Below, piece after piece: positions 1 through 14,093 of a stretch of 64,000 nt of DNA. Under the pieces are notes generated by a model. That model had not been told where the DNA came from and searched no databases. It worked only from the letters and a program-made list of their open reading frames with translations. Source of the stretch: Certhia americana (Eukaryota > Chordata > Aves > Passeriformes > Certhiidae); NCBI GenBank assembly GCA_018697195.1, contig CM031878.1, forward strand, positions 70,851,072-70,915,071, given 5' to 3'. The position numbers were made by a program, and so were the translations under genes. Position 1 is the first letter of the stretch; every line of letters starts with the position of its first letter.

Positions 1-1371
1 AGTCTGGACAGGAGGCTGGTCAGAGCTCATTAAACCTTCCTACAGAACAGTGACTTCCTTTCTTCTAGGCTTCTTTCTTTCATGAAAATCTACATCTTCA
101 GGACACTGGGTGTGTGCTGACTTGTGGCCATTTTGTGGCACCATACAGTGTTGCAAAAATGCAGCTCTGGGCCAGACAGGAGGTGCAGGAATAGTCTATT
201 AACTGTAGGTTTGGTCACATTCAAACAAGTCAGGTTCATGAGTAGCATGGATTGTTAAAGACAACAAAGTAGTTATTTTGAATTGACAGTGACAAGTGCA
301 TTAACTGCAGAACAGCTACTAACAGTACTAACAATAGGGCTGCAAACACAAGCCTAATTTCTTGAGTGAAAACATTTGGTGTGGCCAAGGACACAAGCCT
401 TACTGTAAGGCATCCCTTCTGGGAAGGGTGAGGAGGACAGACACATTGACCTGTGCCTTCTGTTTTGTGTCATATTCTCACAATCCCCAGTCACGTACAA
501 AATCAGGGTGCATTCTATGCCTTATTAACCACGAGTGTGCAAAGTGCCATGGGCGGCACTGTGGTCAAACTGTCTGTCCTTTGCGGTAATGCTTCCTGGT
601 AGGAAGTGTTCTTGGTAGCAGTTGTGCAAAACGGTCTGTTCCTTGTGGTCACACGGTATGTAATATTTCTTGGTATCAAGAGGCGGAACAAGAAAATGTG
701 GCTTCCACCCAGCTTCACATTCCTCCCTAGTGGGTGTTAGCCCAAGCCACCTGACCTCTGTCTGCTTTCAGCATCGTGTGTTGAGCTTTGCATTTCTGCC
801 CTGCTTTATGCTTCCAGCTCTCAGAGGGAATGTTTGCTCAAGCAGTGACCAAACTGCAGGGGTGTGGAACAGGGAGTACAGCAAGAGCATGAGCTGCAGG
901 CAGAGGTACACCCATGGCTGTGCCTTGGTCATTTATTTCATGGTAGTGCTGGACACTCTGCTCTGCGCAGAGTACAGATTCTGTATCTAAACCTCAAAAG
1001 GAAAAAAAAATGTACCAAAATTGTGTAACTAGGATATTTTTAGGAAACACGGCATTTCCATGTTTTAATTTCCATTACAGCATGTGAGTAAGAGGGGTCT
1101 TGAAATCCTCTGGTTAGTGTACCGTAGTTATATGTTTATATACAACATAATATATAACTGTATTATGTAGCTCTGTGCATATATATATAAAAACATCTCT
1201 TAAAGCACGTAAATAATTTTAGTTTAAAATTCAGGATCTCTTTTGCAATGTTTTGTAGGCTGTTTTGATTTTAAAAACCTGTTAGGGATCCTTCTGAAAC
1301 ATCATAGAGCTTGTTGTAAAATCTTAATGACATGTTGAAATTGACTAACACTACATGAATGCTTTCTGCAG
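1..1371 (+). other. LVRN intron (upstream part)
   Basis: No aminopeptidase exon, repeat family or RNA gene could be recognised. The only local texture is an AT-rich dinucleotide-like run near 1170-1190. The preceding LVRN exon, which should encode the end of the beta-sandwich domain, was not found and is presumed upstream. Confidence 0.5.
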
Positions 1372-4300
1372 GCTATTCCCACTGTCAGCAGGTTCCAGCT
1401 GATAGATGATGTTTTTGCATTAGCAGAGTAAGTATGTTTCAATACATTACAAATCAATTAAACAATATGATTGTACTCAAGGTTTGTACTTTTGCTTCCT
1501 TCATTCCTACCTAAGATTTACTGCTTTGAGAAAATGGTGGGCGAGTTATTTTATCCCTTTTTTTGTCAGTGCTGAGTGAGTTACTTCAAAATTTCTTTTG
1601 TTCCAGCTCCAAGGAAATAATTTTAAATAGTGCCACTGCCATGAGTTCTTTAGGGATTAACCTGTATTTGCTTTAACAGAAAAAAATATTCCAAATGAAG
1701 ATTCTGAATCTTCTTTCATTTATTCTGGGCTATTTCAGCTGTGCTGCACTGCATCACTCAAAATTTCTCTTGCTGAGTCATTATTTGGTTGTTCAGGTCT
1801 GTGGTGCCAAGGAGGTCAGCAGTGTTGTAGGGAGATGAGAAGCATGAAGTATGTCTGTGCCTTACACGTACCAGAGATATCAAAAGTATCAGACATCTAT
1901 GAGAAAGGTGTCCCTGTGATGAGGGACCTCAGGGACGAGGTGGCCAAAGCACACTGCCCTGCTTCAGGGCCTGTGGAAATACCTCTGAGAGGAGGAAGCA
2001 AAAATTCCTATTCCTCCTCTCTTAAAAATATCCTTTTTCATAAGAGAGCTCAGAACTAGTAGCTAACAAGGAATGTAACTTGTAAGGTGAAGTACAGAAC
2101 TCTGCTGCTATATAAGTACACAAAATAATTTCTTTTTCTAGAGGAGAGTGGCTTGAATTGAAATTTTGTTTGTCAAAAAATGAATTCCATGCTTATTTCT
2201 CACTGAGGGACATAAATACCATGCTGAAGTAGCTTAATTCCAAGCTTAATTCCACAAATAGTGTGCATGAGAATTAAATGGTTTGATTATTGCAATATTC
2301 CACAAAAGAACATGTAACAAAAATAAGTTGTTTCCCAATAAAAATGAAGTTGTATTATAACTAAACCAGAGCTTTTCTTCTTAATTTTGTTCCAGTGGGA
2401 CAGACACATGTTGTCAATGTGTTTGTACCTTATCCTGCAGACACAAGCAGATACAGTATGCATGCTGCCATGCTTAGTGCCATGATTGGCCTATTGCTTT
2501 GAGAGTGGCACAGTGCTCCTTACCAGAGGTTTTGAGAGTTCAGCTCCTAAAATCACCATTCATTTGTATTGATTTTATTTTTTCCAGTGCCTTTTCTAGG
2601 TTACTTTCCACAAAATCTCCTGATGTTTTATTGCCAGTTTCATAAATAAACAGATATGTGTGGTAGATAATTAATGTGAATAAGTATGCTAAAATGTGTG
2701 GGGTTTTTTGTTTTGGTTTGCTTTTTTGCATAGCTTTGGATATGTTCCAATTGAAACAGCACTTGAACTAACAAAATACCTTGACAGAGAAGATGAACTC
2801 TTCATATGGAATGTGGTATTGTCAAACCTAATACCTGATAATTTGGAAAGTACACTGAAGAACCACGAAGTATATCCACTTTTAAAGGTATGACCATTTT
2901 GTTAGTTATCAAAGATATTAGACCATGCAAAAACATTAGTCTAAAATTAATGCTTTTTAAATTCTCAAGGATGTGGTGGTGACTATGATGAATCAGAGTG
3001 CTTGTGATTTCTTTTGTGTGACTTAACCAAGTTGTGGATTTTTTAAATAGGAGAAGGTGCTTAATTATGCATATTAATATGTATAATAATATACTTATCA
3101 ATGATAAGTCTTGTTTAATCTTGAGTTGATTCTTATTGAAAAGCAGAAATACATTTACATTCTTTACATTAAGCTTCATCCTCGGTATTTTGAAACTGTG
3201 AATCTGGAAAACAGAACTATCAGTCAGTAGTAAGTGAAAAGACCTACACTGCAATTAAGAAAAAGTGTATAAAAGGTATAAAAGGCATATAGTACATTTG
3301 TGTTCTGTACTTTGTACTGCTTTCCATTCACCTTCATGGAGTGAAACAAGGAATTGTGTTTAGATATTAAATGAAATTATTCTAGCCCATATTTGACTTA
3401 CCTGAGGTATCACATTTGTTCCCCTGATTTCTATTTGAAGATTTCACTTATGTTTGAAGTTCAATCCTACAGTATTAGTTCTCTTAAATCCTAAAAAATA
3501 AAGGTATGTTAAAATAAGCAAGAAGAACAAAGTATTTCCTAGTGAGAAGGGTTTTTTCCTGTTTCTCTGAGAATTTGTTGTCTCTCATAATATGTTCAAA
3601 AGTCCCAGTGATGAGAAATGGTAATGTGCCAGTTTGAATTGAAGTACAGGCATTTTAGTATAGGTATATTGCATTTATTTATATTTTATTTAATGTCCTG
3701 CATTTTCAAAACATTAATAGTGGTAAATTTGTAGGATAAATCTGAGTAAATAAGGAAAATAAAAACTTGTATCTAAATGAAAGTAATTTTTCTTTCCCTT
3801 CTTTTAAAAGAAATACCTTTTAAAGAGAATGTTGCCAATATACCATTATTATGCAGGTTTTATTCGTCAAAATGTTCATGCTTTGGAAGATGACTATTTT
3901 GCCCAGTAAGTATTCTGCTTTTATTAAGAGGTTTTTGGTGTTTTTTTTTTTTTTTTTCTGGTGTGATTGGATCTGATACATTGAAGTTTGCTCATGTAAA
4001 TTTAAGTACAATATACAGGAATAATTCTCTAACTAATGTGAACGTAACTGAATTGTTATTTTACTGTCCTGTAAGTGTGTATTCCTTATGATGACACCTC
4101 CAGTGAAACTGCAGCATCAGGCTAGGAGCATAAAGGATGATAGTTTAAGGATCTTAGTGGCAACTCTCATTTGTCAGAGAAAAGGCTCAACAGGCTGCAG
4201 CTAGTTGAAGAAAAACTGACAGCAGTGAACTTAAGATATTATTTTTGGATCAATTATTAAAACAGTATATAAAGTACTTCATTTTGCAAGGCCACTGCAG

Positions 4301-7300
4301 TCACAAGTTTAAACATCAGAGTGATTTGGACTAGATGCAACCAGTTCCTTAAAACTTCCAAAAGGGATATAAACCACACAAAAACCGTACAAAACATACA
4401 GTACAATGGTTGCCTCACTAATATCCACTAATATTAATGTCTGGAGACCATTATTGTTTGTCTATTTATTTCATTAGAACTCAATTGTTCCTAGTAGAAG
4501 TTCTTGTGGGTTAATGGCATCATGTTCTGAAACTGTGGTGGTCAGGCACAGTTCAATTACTCTAAATGTGATATGCATGTCTTTTATTCTTACTGTTTTA
4601 AATTCCCTTCAAGAGCGTATTTGGAAAAACTCTTGGCAACAGCATGCTGGCTGGGCCTCCAAGACTGCTTGGACCTGTCATCTGAACTGTTTGCTAAGTG
4701 GAGGGACAACCCTGAATACAAGTAAGAATGGTGATCTGCTCTTAGAAGTGTGCATGTCTAAGGGAGGTGGAAAGTTAAAAGGCTGTTACAAGGGGGAGGC
4801 AGAATCAGAAATGCCTCTGTACACTGCTCTTATTTCTTGACAGAATGACAGAATTTAAGACAACTATGTCTGCCCAAACTCCTCCTCTTCCCCAGATCCC
4901 ATCTTTATGATGATTTCGTAATTGCTGCTTTTTACATAGACTTTACAGGCTGCAGGATGCAGATTTTCCCATGAAGACCAAAACCTGGTTATCCATGTAA
5001 CAGCTGAACCTCCCGTGAGCACTAATATCCCATATGGCCCAGTCCCTTTGCTGTAGTACAGCCTTGGGGTTGTCACATACATCAACTCAGCTTTCAAACT
5101 TCTCTTAACAATAGTGAGTGAAGTGATGTTTGCATGATACAGCTCATGATGAGCTCATCAAAGTGCCTTGCATGTTCTGTGGTCACATAAAGAGGTGTTG
5201 GGAACAGCTGTCAGTCCTTATGCTAGCCCTGGAGCCTAGTAGTCAGGGTCTGGTCTGTGAGAATGGACTCTGGACCCTACCAGGAAGAGACTTTCTGTAT
5301 TCAAGTATTGCATCATTAAAAAAGAATTACAATGTATTGAAATTCTTATTCTCTTTTCCTCCCTCTTTCTTTTGATGTCTTTCTATGCAATAGTCAAATA
5401 GTGTTGGCACCGGTGAGTGAATATTTAAAGTTTATTTTTATTTGTTGTAGTTGTGATAAATATTTTTATTTTATCTGATATATATTGATACATGTAGTTG
5501 GCTAAGTAAACTGTACTTGTACTATTATATTTGAGTTTTCTAAAATAGCTTCATAGTGATCATCCTCTTAAAAGCCAAACTGAGATTTGCAGACTGAAAA
5601 GTTTAAATAGCCTACATACATTTTGTTCCATTCTAGAGAGAATATTCTTGCAATTCTAAAAACTAAAAGCAATAATGCTGTGCTGAATTATCAGTCTGTT
5701 TTCAAAATAGTCATCTTCCCCTACTAATAACATTTGAGGTGATGGAATACTGCATCAAAATACCTTGTTTGACTTGAATAGCTGAAAAGTCTGTGAAATA
5801 TATTAGCTGATTGGGTTTTGAATTTGATGAAGAATATTGATTGTGCTGTCCTTCTTGTCACTAAGAAAAGTTCAAATGGAAATTGGGCTATATGCGTGGA
5901 AAAAATGAAACTCTGAATTTGGTTACGTGAAAAAATGATCATGTTTTAATGAGAAAGCCCCATAGAAGGCAGGACACTTCTTAGATCACTCCTTGACTTA
6001 GTGATCAAGTGACAGATCACTGTTGCCATGCAGTTCATGAAGAGACTTTACATGTGCTGGGTGGGAAAGGGAGCAGGCACAAAACAGTTTTGACCCCTAT
6101 TTCACAGACAAATCCCTTTAGATGCTCCATGCTGAGAGCAAATCTGTAACAGCACTCTACAGCTGTTTTGCCACAGGTGGAACCCGGAAGGATTCTCACA
6201 TCTGTGGAATAAAGTAATGCATTTCAGGTTGGGTGATCGACTTTCAGATGAACATTTCCAAACTGTTCCTGGCAAAACATAACTGGACTTGATACAGTGC
6301 ATTTTTATCTGTTTCTTGGAAATAACCAGAGCTACAATCCCCAGCCAATTTCTCAGTTTTACTCTTTTTCCATTAATGGAGTGTAGTGAAGCTTGCTAAG
6401 TTAATGTATTCTCTTAGGTCCTGCTACTGGCTTGTCTTGTGAAAGAGGGAAACTAGCCTAGGGGGAGTGACAGCATTTCTGTCCATTTTACCTTTTTACT
6501 AAAGGTTCACATATACTGCTGCTACCCTCAAAAGTTAAGAAATTACCATGTCATTTCTGGATTGGTTCCAAAAAAACAATGTTAAATAACCTATCCTGCT
6601 TTCCAGCAGCTTTTAGCATCCTCCCCGAGATCCAGAAATGAGGGATCCTGGGCAGGTCAGTAATGTCAAATCACACAGCCACTCCCAGGATGGAGTAAAG
6701 ATGAATGAATCACACCCCTCACTTAATATAACCTCAAGCTTCAAAATCCCTCTGTACCATATGGGACACCCTCTGGGAACTACACAACATTAACCATTTC
6801 AGGGCCACCACTGATATCACCAGCCAGCAAATCATTGCCCCAAAGTAGGCTGCCCATCCAGCCTGCCTCAAATGTTGCACATCAGAGCCAAATGATACAC
6901 AGAACTTGTCTATTCACAAGTTCTATTCACAGAAATTGTTCATATTCACACACAACAACTTTACACTTACTAATGGAAATTTTCTTGCAACTACTGGAAC
7001 TGCTTTAGTAGCAAAATAAATAGCTCTACTTTGGCCAAAACAGCTTCACCCTGCTGTCACCTTACCATGACCTCTTACTGCAACATTATGAAAAGATTAT
7101 TAAACAAATTACTAGACCCTGTAACTCACAGGACAATAGTGTAGCCTGACATAACTATGAAAAATGTCATTATTAGTGGCAAATCCCTTATGTCCCAGCA
7201 AATATCTAGGTAAATTAATTCAAATTATTTTTTAAAGTAAATATAGAACATGTCCATGCTTTCTGTTAGTATGAGAGTGAAATCCATCACCTGCAACAGA

Positions 7301-10300
7301 ACTATCAAAATCCCTGCATCCTGTCTTTTCACTAACAAGTGATGTCTGTCATGTAAAACACCGAAGTCTCTCCCTCCTTCCTACTAATCCTTTGTTTCCA
7401 AAATTTATAACTTCCTTTTCTGTACCTTGTACTCTAAAGATTGATGTTACATATCCTTCCTCCTGTCTGACTAACTTTGTCGGCATCATCCTCATTTTTT
7501 CTAGGGTAGCCTGCTGAAACTCAGGAATTTTTCTGAAATTGTATTTAAAATTGAATTTTCTGTTTCCAATTTTGGGCCTGAAGAATGGCTTTTCTAACCA
7601 GAAATTTACCTGTTTTTCCAAGCATATATCCTGATCAAAGGAAGGATAATTTTTACACTTCGACTTACAATCTTGGCTTAATGGAGTAATAAGCAGACTA
7701 GCAGTATGACACAGGGAAGTCGAATGTTTTTCTTGTAGCAATGGGACCCATTCTTCTGTAGGGAATTAGTCCAAAATACCATTAGTTGAAACTGTTTTCA
7801 GATGGCCTGCACAGTAGAATACTGCTATCACTGGGAAGTGTTTACAATGTCTTAATGTAAGGGACACATCGTTGCTAGAGGAGAAATTTCCTGTTCAGCC
7901 TTTGCCTATGGAGCATTAAACTGGTAACATTTGCATTTAATTTCTGTTATGAAAGTCGTTGCTATGTTGAGGACTCTTCCCTGAGGTGGGAGTAATAGGA
8001 GGCTGCCTGTTGCATGGAAAAATATCCTTCCATGCTGCAAATGGATTTTCCTACTGGATGCATTCACCAGAGAAACTTAGAAAGGCTTGTCTGGGATGAT
8101 GCATATGTACATTAGTATAGTCTTTAATGGTGTGATCCATTTCCTAGGCTGTGATTTGGAACTGTGGCATTGACACTGTATGTACACAAAATAGTCTGGT
8201 CCAACTGCTCTAAAAATGTTGGGGGGGTTGGTTTCCTTTAAACTGCATGCTTTGTAAACACTTAAATGATAGATAAAGCAATCAGATTTCCTTCCCTCAT
8301 TTACGCTACTATTTTATATTTGTATTGTTGTATATCTTCTAACTGTAAATAAATATTAAACATTCAGTTACACATTAACAACAGGGTTTGCCTCTTCAAC
8401 AGTACAGTACCTTTAAATTGTATTTTTCCTTGCAGGATTCCCTTTTTAATTAGAAGAACAGTCTGCTGCTATGGTGTTGCAGTGGGAAGTGATAAAGAAT
8501 GGAATTTTGCGTGGGAAATGTACAATCATACCGACTCCACTGAGGAAGATGAAGACATTCTGCTCTATGCCATGAGCTGTGCCAAAGAGTCATGGTTACT
8601 TTACAGGTGACCTTGATCAAAGTATATCTTCGTGTATGTAGAAGTAAATAATAAGAACAAAAATACTTTACTGTGCAAAGCTGGTGGCGGTTTGCCTGCC
8701 ACAGAAGCATGTATCTTGTTAATCACTGGTGAAGTTTTAAAGTTTTGTTAGGAAGCAAGTATGAAAAATGAGACAAGCAGAAATAAACAATCCTTCTGCA
8801 AAATACAACACGTGGGCTATCAGGTCTTAAGTCCTGACTCCATGTGGGCCAACCAAAAATTAAGAGCTATATCAAAGAGTCTTGTTCAGATGTTTCCAGA
8901 ACATAGTTTGGAACACTGTGTTTATTTTCTTTTACTGGCATTTGTATCTTTGCCAGTAAAAAGCTGTTGAATTCTCTAATTGGTCATGTTTATATTACCT
9001 AAAGCATTTGTTCAGGGATGGAATTTTGGCAGAGGTGGTCTAAGGAATTATCAGCCAAACATTCACATAAACTCCATGGATCTAAAGGTGTGGAAGTAGC
9101 ATTTTAGTCCTTCCAGATACCTGCTTTAGTGTGGTGGTCACTTGGGAAGACAGAAAAATATGATTGAGAATAAGACAAGAAATGTTGCAGAGATGCCCAA
9201 CCAGCTATACTAATTTCTCCATTAACTTATGATCCTTTATTGCTTTTTTCTTGGAATAGGCTAGCACCATTCCCTGATAAATCCGGAGTTGTGATGAGCT
9301 TCTTCCTTCATGTACTTTAGTAGCTGATAAGCCAATCTGTTTTTGAAATGCCACCCAGGGAGTGTTTTGGGGTGAAGAATGTTAAGATGTGCTTTTCCTG
9401 GCCCCTACAATCCTTTATCCTTTGTGTTAAGCATAGTGGTGGCATGCAAAGGGGAGAAACCAAACTCAACTACTCTCAACTACTCATGAGGCAGCTGCCT
9501 GCAAGACCCTATGAGAGAATAACTCTTAAAGGGTTCATTTGGAAGTAAGGGCATACAAGCTAAAACACTGAGGCAACAAAGAGAATAATTACTTTTCAAG
9601 ATGTCTAGGCATTCACTGCCACTGAAACCATTAGAAGACATTTCTTGAAATGCTTTTGAAATTGTGCCTTGGTCCTCATGAAATTCTTATTCAGTCTTGT
9701 TAAAGGGAACCCTACAAACAGGTTGTTTTTGTGTGATAGTGTCTCACTGCTGGCATACTCTGTAAGCTCCATATGAGTCACAGTGAATTGTCTGAAGGTG
9801 AGGAGCAGTCTGCCCTTCCACAAGCTTGTCTGGTAGGAGCAGTTATATTTCAGGTACAAAGACAAACCCATCTATGTCTATTTGATATCCTACGCCCTCA
9901 CTCTACTAAAAAGTGAAGAGTCACTGTGCAAGAACAAACATTAAGGGCAAAACCCAAGCTGAATACACAGCTCAGAGTGACACCAACTTTGGTATAAGCT
10001 TTCACATGCTGATATTTGTTGAGATAGGAATTTTTGTTAACTGGATTGTATCTCCAAATTGCAATATTGTATATTTCCATTGTAAACCAGCAAGTGACAG
10101 GTTCTTTTCTTTCATGCTTTTCCAACAGATACTTGCAATATGGACTCAGTGACACATTATTTTCTTCCAATTGTACTTCACTCATCATCTCACATGTAGT
10201 GACTAAGGATATTGGGCACCGTATAGCCTGGGAATTTGTTACAGAGAACTGGCCACTTTTAAGTCAAGGGTAAGCAACAAGTTTTGGCTTCCTTTAATTT

Positions 10301-12377
10301 CTGTGGCTCTTCGGCTTCTTCCACTATCTTTATGTTTGAGCTGTAAAATTCAGGCGCAGATTTTCCTTCCAGGGATGGCTATGTGTAATGATTGATTCAG
10401 TTAAGTACACAGAGCAGAGTTTTCAGAGGATTCAACTCTGATCAGGGTTTAGTGCCAAAGAATAGATCATCAAACACGGAAGACTTTAAAAATTAGTCTG
10501 TTCATGACTGTTTCTGTGCTTTTAAGTACTTCTGGGAATTCTGACTCTAGAAGTGGGTTTATCCACTAGGATTTTACAAGCGGGTGTAAATGCTGTAAAC
10601 TGTGGGTGTAAAATGCTGAAGTAAAATCCTCACCTCTTTTCCAAAGAGAGTATGAAGAGATGGGGTATTAGAGCATGCAGACATGCAAGAGCTGCTAGGA
10701 CCAACTATAGTTATTACCTGGCTTAAATCTTGAATCCATTGCCACCCTACCTGTACTGCAGTAGGTAGACTGCAGGTGAGCTTGAGCTACCTGTTTTGAG
10801 CAAAGCAAGTGTTTTGATGTTTGTTTGAAGACTTCCTCTCTCCTTGGCAATTGTGAAAAGTAGCAGGGCTGTGACAGAGCACATGCCAGCTGCTTTTGAG
10901 TGCAGAGGAGGCCACTGTCACCCATTAGTGGCATCATAGCCCAAATCAGCCATTTAGGAGCATTCAAATGTGTAAATTATTGCTAACATTACAAAAGGCA
11001 AGTTGTAGCAGATTTGTGTCATATCAAATTTTTCCCTTACAGAGCTTTTCTGTGTTCTAAATTGATGATAAATTTGCTGGAAAATTGCCCCCTTATTTTA
11101 AAACTAAAAGAATAAAGCATCACCCTCAAGACAGCAACAGGAATACCAACTTGTTGGACACATCACTGGTTAGCCTTTTTAGCTCAGTTTGGCTGTATGG
11201 GCTTAGAGAAATGATCTGATTATTTCATGCAAAAAATTCACATTACCAAAGTACAAATACCAGATCTTACTGGGAAATGAAAATGAGGGTAATTATTTTA
11301 TTTTATGCAGCTCAAATGCCTAAATTGAATATTAATGGTAGTTCTTTAAAAGAGGAAATACAGTCTATAGTTGCAAACTTCAACTTAGCTGGTATTTGCA
11401 GTATAGTAAACAATCACTAAGTAGTGTGAATATTTTCAAATGAGATGAAATTTAGTATATTTGCTAGTGTGCTATTTGAAGGACCTTTATCTCAATTTTA
11501 CAGATATGGGCATGAATTATTGCATGATGTACTAAAAGTCATGGGAAGATTTGTCAAAACAGATGTACAGATCCAAGAGGTAAACCAAGAAGCATTTAGT
11601 CTCAACCTCATTGCCAGTTTGTAAATACAAGTTTTTGTTCTTTAAAGAAATCATTGAACATAATGTTGATGTCTTCCAAACCTTCATATTTGGAGCAGAG
11701 TCCCCACAAATTCTATCAAAACTGTGTCATTTTTCTTTATAAAATCTGTCTGTAGACACAATGCCATGATAGCTACTGAAAATGTAGATTTGGACTGCTG
11801 GCCTGTTAGGTTGTTGTATTGACACCTGTTTAATTTCTTATATTGTTCCATCACTGCTTCCCCCAAATATTTATTTACTGTGCTTCAGTCCTCTCCTGTC
11901 TTTTGCCTATTAGACTGATGAGATAGATTTCTTGTTCTGTGATTGTAGAACAGGCAGCACAGGAGGATTCTTCTACCCAACTAGTCTTAGACAGTGTGGT
12001 ACTGTCCAGTACCAGTGAAGTTGGCTGCATTTGAAAGGATTTTTTAGATGAAAAGCAAAAGGGCACATTCTTGATATGTAAGGAACTTTCTCACATTAGT
12101 GTAAATCAGTAACCTTGCTTCACCCCCTCTTTAGTTTCTGTCATCTGCCCCTTTCCTGTGCACTTCTGTCTAAAGCTTGCTTCATAAGTGAAGTTATGTG
12201 TGAACTAAGCTCATGTGTTTAATTCTTCAGTTGCAGGTTTTTTATAATGCTACTTTGGAAGAGGATGAGAGAGAGACGATTACTATGCTACTGGAATCTG
12301 CAAAACTTGAAAATATTGAAAGGAGAAAACTTCTCACCAAAGTTGCCAGCTGGTTAGAGAAAAATGTAGATGATTGA
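1372..12377 (+). CDS. LVRN: Laeverin-like M1 aminopeptidase, C-terminal eight coding exons (5'-partial)
   Basis: Coding exons seen: 1372-1427, 2734-2887, 3811-3905, 4614-4721, 8436-8606, 10129-10269, 11504-11579 and 12231-12377 (TGA at 12375-12377). All borders are AG/GT and the joined frame stays open for 315 codons. The product is the helical ERAP1_C-like domain of a membrane M1 zinc aminopeptidase. Family hallmarks: SRFQLIDDVFALA in the first exon, ETALELTKYL in the second, TVCCYGVAVGSDKEWNFAWE across the middle, then ILLYAMSCAKESWLLYRYL. This domain closes the substrate chamber; the catalytic GxMEN and HExxH exons are upstream of the window. The gene sits before ARL14EPL and COMMD10, the position of LVRN (aminopeptidase Q) in human, which is the main reason for the symbol; ANPEP and ENPEP paralogues share the fold. 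No frameshift or lost splice site was seen, so the gene looks functional. Confidence 0.82.
1428..2733 (+). other. LVRN intron with a short perfect hairpin
   Basis: Intronic, non-coding. The one structure seen is an 11-bp perfect inverted repeat, GAGAGGAGGAA at 1987-1997 and TTCCTCCTCTC at 2011-2021, with a 13-base loop. No transposon similarity was recognised. Confidence 0.5.
2888..4613 (+). other. LVRN introns either side of the 3811-3905 exon
   Basis: AT-rich intronic DNA with a long T homopolymer at about 3941-3957. Short reading frames here have no recognisable similarity and no coding texture. Nothing else is supportable. Confidence 0.5.
4722..8435 (+). other. Longest LVRN intron in the window (3.7 kb)
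   Basis: No recognisable gene or CR1 copy. 6590-6950 is less AT-rich than its surroundings and may be an old unrecognised repeat. A 130-codon minus-strand reading frame at 7349-7741 has no identifiable domain or promoter and is not called as a gene. Confidence 0.45.
8607..12230 (+). other. Last LVRN introns
   Basis: Three introns (8607-10128, 10270-11503, 11580-12230) separating the exons that encode the end of the C-terminal helical domain. Splice sites are canonical. No repeat family or non-coding RNA was recognised inside them. Confidence 0.5.
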
Positions 12378-12444
12378 CTTGGAAAACAATTTCCAGTATA
12401 TTATATGTGATTCACTATCATATTGGTATTCATTATAAACTGTA

Positions 12445-12450
12445 ATTAAA
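12445..12450 (+). promoter_or_regulatory. Candidate poly(A) signal of LVRN (ATTAAA)
   Basis: An ATTAAA hexamer lies 68 bases after the LVRN stop codon. It is the commonest variant of AATAAA and the first good candidate downstream, implying a very short 3' UTR. Other A/T-rich hexamers further on cannot be excluded. Confidence 0.4.
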
Positions 12451-13912
12451 GGTAAAGAACAGTTTTTAAGAGTCCTGTGGTTGTCTTCCCACTGGAAAGT
12501 CTGGATGAAATAATTAACAAAGAAATCAAGGATTTAGGAAAAGAAATTATAAACATATTTACATCTTATATGTAAAATAATTTCCTCCTGAATGAGGTCT
12601 TAGGGATCCTAAAAATAATCTAACATATAGATTGCTTATAATAATCTAACATATAGACACAATCCTGGATCCTTTGGTGGTTTTCTTCTGAATATCCAAA
12701 TGAAAGGCATGCTGTATGTTTGTTGCAAAAACATATAAGGAAGATGAAAAATTTTATATTTTGTTTTGTTTCCTTTGTATAGTGATCTATAGTCTGTCTG
12801 TTTCCACTTCCATGTTTTTAAATTGCAAAGAGGACAATAATTTAGAAGAGTTCTGTGAAACAAAAACTTGAGAATTACTTCAGACCTGTAGGGAGGAAAG
12901 GACTAAAGAATCCTCAAGTTGTAATTTTTATTAAGAAATTAATGCCTTGTCATTCAAACTTTGTTTTTTCTCAGCAGATCTCTACTTAATGTAACCAAAC
13001 ATTTGTATTTGGTTAGAAATGTTTGGAAGAGACCCTGCTGGTTGTCTCCATTTAGCATGCTTCAGTCTGCAGGATGGTCTTGGAGTGTGTGAACTGGATT
13101 ATTTTTGGATGAAATTTATCTAGGAGATGACAAGCTCCTGGTGTGACATTTGATGATCATTTTGTCCATGGCACTAGTGTGCAACTAGTCTAAAATAACC
13201 TTTCTGGGACATCACTGTTCTAATTGCACTGAGGTGCTCGCTGATCACACAGTCACTGAAAATGCTGGGTTAGAAGGCACCCATCAGAATCATAGAGTCT
13301 GACTCCCTTGCTGTAGGTACAAGGTTAATCACCTTGCTTACACAGCATTTTGGAGGTGACAGACAGAATTCAGTCCATTAGTATCAGAAAACCATGTTAA
13401 CTTGTGCTTAAAAAAAAAAAAAAGCATGGGATTCTCAATCCATGCAAGTATTTTATTTGTGGGGTAACCGTATTGTCGCAAACTGACAGTACTGGTGATC
13501 AGCTAACATGTTAGGAAACACTGTCATGTGGGAATGTGGGAGACAGAATAAGAATACTGCTCTATGAAAACACAAGAATAAGCTCCAGACATGTTAATAC
13601 AAACTATTTTTCAGTGGCGCCCTCTAAATACATTTAGGAAAAACACTGCCATGATGACTGCACTGAATGTCCTCTGCTTTCCATGGCTGCAAAGAAAAAT
13701 TTAAACTATTTTAAGACTACTTGAGAAGCCCTTTACCGAATGGGAATTACCAGCTGGTGACACAAATTTGTGCTGGAAACCATTGACCTCTTAGCTTTTG
13801 ATCTAGTTAGGGATAATACCAAAGAAAATTGCATGCATTCTTGCAAGTCTTCTTCAACTTGACTGAGAAAGCAGAGGAAGATGTCAAGGCTGTGGTGAAT
13901 TACAGGGGTTTT
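12451..13912. other. Intergenic DNA downstream of LVRN
   Basis: No gene seen. A 17-base segment (AATAATCTAACATATAG) occurs twice about 27 bases apart near 12613-12656, a minor tandem duplication. An A homopolymer lies near 13410. 13285-13375 has weak resemblance to a decayed CR1 end, too weak to call. Confidence 0.4.
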
Positions 13913-14093
13913 AGCATAGAATCTATAGTATGGTTTGGAAGGGACCTTAAAGAGGATGTGGTTCCAATCCCTCTGTCATGGCACAGGAGACCTTCCACTA
14001 GATTGGGTTGCTCAAAGCACTGTCCAGCCTGGTCTTGAACATCTGCAGGAATGGTAAGTCCACAGCTTCTTGGGGAACCTGTGCCAGTACTGA
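13913..14093 (-). mobile_element. CR1 LINE 3'-end fragment
   Basis: Read on the minus strand this is the 3' untranslated end of a CR1 retroposon, with the usual order: a 'clean-up' segment ending in a short-vote of conserved words (GGTTGCTCAAAGCAC, CTTCCACTAGA, GGTTTGGAAGGGACCTTAAA), then the ATAGAATC-type terminal repeat at the low-coordinate end. It is 5'-truncated, as nearly all CR1 copies are. Non-coding and presumably inert. Confidence 0.85.

Noticed and set aside
5394..5412. Possible 19-base LVRN micro-exon with AG/GT borders
   Set aside because: Including it puts exon 8436-8606 out of frame and creates an early stop. Joining 4721 directly to 8436 keeps the frame and gives the conserved sequence.
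7349..7741. 130-codon minus-strand open frame in an LVRN intron
   Set aside because: No recognised domain, promoter or splice context; plausible by chance in this length of DNA.
13285..13375. Possible decayed CR1 end (CAGAATCATAGAGTCTGACTC)
   Set aside because: Only a short word resembles CR1 and the flanks do not follow the expected order.
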